From Xylophilus ampelinus (GTDB lineage Bacteria; Pseudomonadota; Gammaproteobacteria; Burkholderiales; Burkholderiaceae_C): a DNA stretch of 58,571 nt. Positions 58,201 to 58,571 of the stretch are shown here, piece by piece. Location of the stretch: contig NZ_CABFMN010000096.1 of assembly GCF_901875635.1 (NCBI RefSeq), forward strand, positions 1 through 58,571, in the 5' to 3' direction. The translations under genes and the position numbers were made by a program. Position 1 is the first letter of the stretch; every line of letters begins with the position of its first letter. The notes beneath the pieces were generated by a model. That model saw nothing but the letters and a program-made list of their open reading frames with translations. It had not been told where the DNA came from and searched no databases.

Positions 58201-58571
58201 CGAGGCAGCGCCGGCGCGTGGCACCCCGGCCTGCGCCGACCTGCTGCGCCGCGCCGACGCGCCCGGCTGCCTTGCGCCGCTGCCGCAGAAGAGCTGCGTG
58301 CCGCGCTACTGGGCGCGCGACTACGGCGGCCTGCACGGCGGCGGCCGGGTGGGCAACTGCCCCGAACTGCTGAGCATGCCGTGGCGGCCGGTCGTCGTGC
58401 TGGCCGACTACGCCTGGACCACCGCCACCGGCGGCGCGGCCACGCTGGGCATGGCGCGCAAGCCGCACCCCGACGCCGTGGTTGCCGATGCGGCGGCGCC
58501 GGCGGCCGCGCCGCCCGTGTCTTCCGTGCGCGGGCCGGTGGCCACGCGGCCCACGCCGGGCCGCTCGATGC
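55298..58571 (+). CDS. Very large membrane patatin-like phospholipase (3' end outside window)
   Basis: At least 1091 residues are present and the frame is open to the window end. The patatin core is split by membrane segments: oxyanion motif WGLALSGGGIRSATFCLGLL (residues about 54-73), nucleophile LLSTVSGGGYAGAVWGRLCD, then several membrane helices (residues about 160-470), then the catalytic Asp in WFLSDGGHFENTGAYALL and DLVNFKAAHPGFPQESTTDQ. Another helix (LGIGGVAALLLALWQGVASV) precedes a soluble C-terminal region. AAGGA precedes ATG 55298; in-frame ATG 55262 is possible. A membrane-embedded acyl hydrolase is expected; the substrate is unknown. Confidence 0.88.
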   Translation, partial: MDKPIEKMVSDRRAALGDIEARADAETVAGTGARAGVDPLAGGRTDGGGSTPRRPWGLALSGGGIRSATFCLGLLKALAQQGQLLRFDLLSTVSGGGYAGAVWGRLCDRFAPADPSAPGAGPAAAQAVQAAFADLERVRFGQWLRGNGRYLIPGGLGDMLFAAALFLRNLLATHIELAIAATLLGLVLGGIDLLAWSLMARAIDPGAEGVAPAVVRAVTLLPVLWSGVLLLGPPAVVLANAYWALRDGPRARAAWRAGAGLVAWSLCAAAIAFFRPVLDGEYRAPTWLVPAALGLALSWVCASLWVLWTLRRPFDAAAWRNRTTRWLSLLLRAALALGLLGLVDAAAWWLAQDTDRAGRAAGGLALAVAAAAVRAVLPLVASGSRAVPALSRDLMLGLIGLLGIVLSFCLVAWWVSVLYAALLLPVFTPQGLNFGLGGVWWWLLLLGVGGYALLSGRNVGFLNLSSLHVFYKARIVRAYLGAANGQRLGGSPIEAVERFDSGRVAVGETQADDDVAQHRYRPHLAGGPVHLVNVCVNHTLDSRRSQFNRDRKGLPMTVAPGGWAQAAGGDWQAMPEGEGALTLGGWTAVSGAALAPGLGRMTHRGVAALTLFAGLRLGYWWPAGPMAREAAEAWWRSPLAKTGFVLRECFGVFAGIGQPYWFLSDGGHFENTGAYALLQQEAELIVLADCGADPAYRFCDLENLVRCARIDFGADIAFMKPRPGVQGPFMHAFGSLNDLSSMQSQACLALARVRYASGRRGCIVLVKPNVSADLPVDLVNFKAAHPGFPQESTTDQFFSEAQWESYFQLGNEIGARLNGKLLDAIASSTALIDGFEPDDGQGGAAPAGTPAGGTWSRIQARVMQHGVVQASLGIGGVAALLLALWQGVASVGAQADAERKAQDAAVRELTDRWGRLRDAGDGSAAAWLAAELVRTVDRHCRPGEGGDGEFLRRGGLNGQIAKDALVACEAAPARGTPACADLLRRADAPGCLAPLPQKSCVPRYWARDYGGLHGGGRVGNCPELLSMPWRPVVVLADYAWTTATGGAATLGMARKPHPDAVVADAAAPAAAPPVSSVRGPVATRPTPGRSM

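Noticed and set aside
55244..58468. A 1074-codon minus-strand frame opposite the patatin gene
   Set aside because: The antisense of a GC-rich gene; the translation is repetitive Gln/Arg/Gly/His, while the plus strand has patatin motifs and membrane helices.

Overview
The window is high-GC bacterial chromosome from a betaproteobacterium, most likely of the family Comamonadaceae (Variovorax/Acidovorax/Xenophilus-like; the genus cannot be fixed). Support comes from the housekeeping order (mutL-miaA; pyrG-kdsA-eno-ftsB; coaBC-dut; dapA-bamC; parE-lytic transglycosylase-parC), three orphan tripartite-tricarboxylate (Bug-type) receptor genes, and short dispersed hairpin repeats of a kind I associate with this family. 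About 60 genes are called. No rRNA, tRNA, CRISPR array, transposase or prophage is seen.

Layout. 1-6.9 kb: an FtsX-type ABC permease (cut by the window edge) and its probable ATPase lie about 5 kb apart. Between them are an NAD(P)-binding oxidoreductase with a divergent LysR regulator, an NrtR-like regulator with a degraded Nudix box, an orphan pair of contractile-injection-system genes (tail tube plus FQFNP adaptor), an acetyltransferase and an AT-richer gene fragment. 6.9-19 kb: miaA, two exporters, a lipoprotein hydrolase, mutL, dedA, amiC, tsaE, queG and an AEC transporter. 19-26.3 kb: three Bug receptors, xerD, a DUF72 protein, and a TetR regulator whose operator (CTAC-N6-GTAG) recurs in front of a thiolase-MaoC pair. 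26.3-30.5 kb: a ferritin-like DUF455 protein, gamma-carbonic anhydrase, hslO, and a nicotinamide riboside salvage pair (pnuC with a NadR-type kinase). 30.2-37.1 kb: ftsB, eno, kdsA, pyrG on the minus strand, then coaBC, a small membrane protein and dut on the plus strand. 37-45 kb: a glycine-zipper lipoprotein, slyD, a ribosomal L16 hydroxylase-like oxygenase, a metallo-hydrolase, bamC, dapA, a methyltransferase and an MFS carrier. 45-52 kb: parE, a lytic transglycosylase, parC and a GGDEF protein. 52-58.6 kb: three lipid-hydrolase-like genes (NAPE-PLD/UlaG-type metallo-hydrolase, alpha/beta lipase, and a very large membrane patatin cut by the window end).

The strongest unexplained signal is a roughly 63-bp two-hairpin repeat present in eight clear and two decayed copies. 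Five clear copies lie inside conserved genes (miaA, mutL, the DUF455 gene, the nadR-like kinase, coaBC), in both orientations, always read in the same phase of the terminal palindrome. One copy supplies the stop codon of queG and another the start codon of a methyltransferase. A second theme is the number of promoters whose -10 hexamer ends only 6-9 bases before the start codon, which suggests leaderless or nearly leaderless mRNAs for queG, coaBC, parE, the tetR gene, an acetyltransferase gene, the FtsX permease gene and perhaps xerD and dedA.
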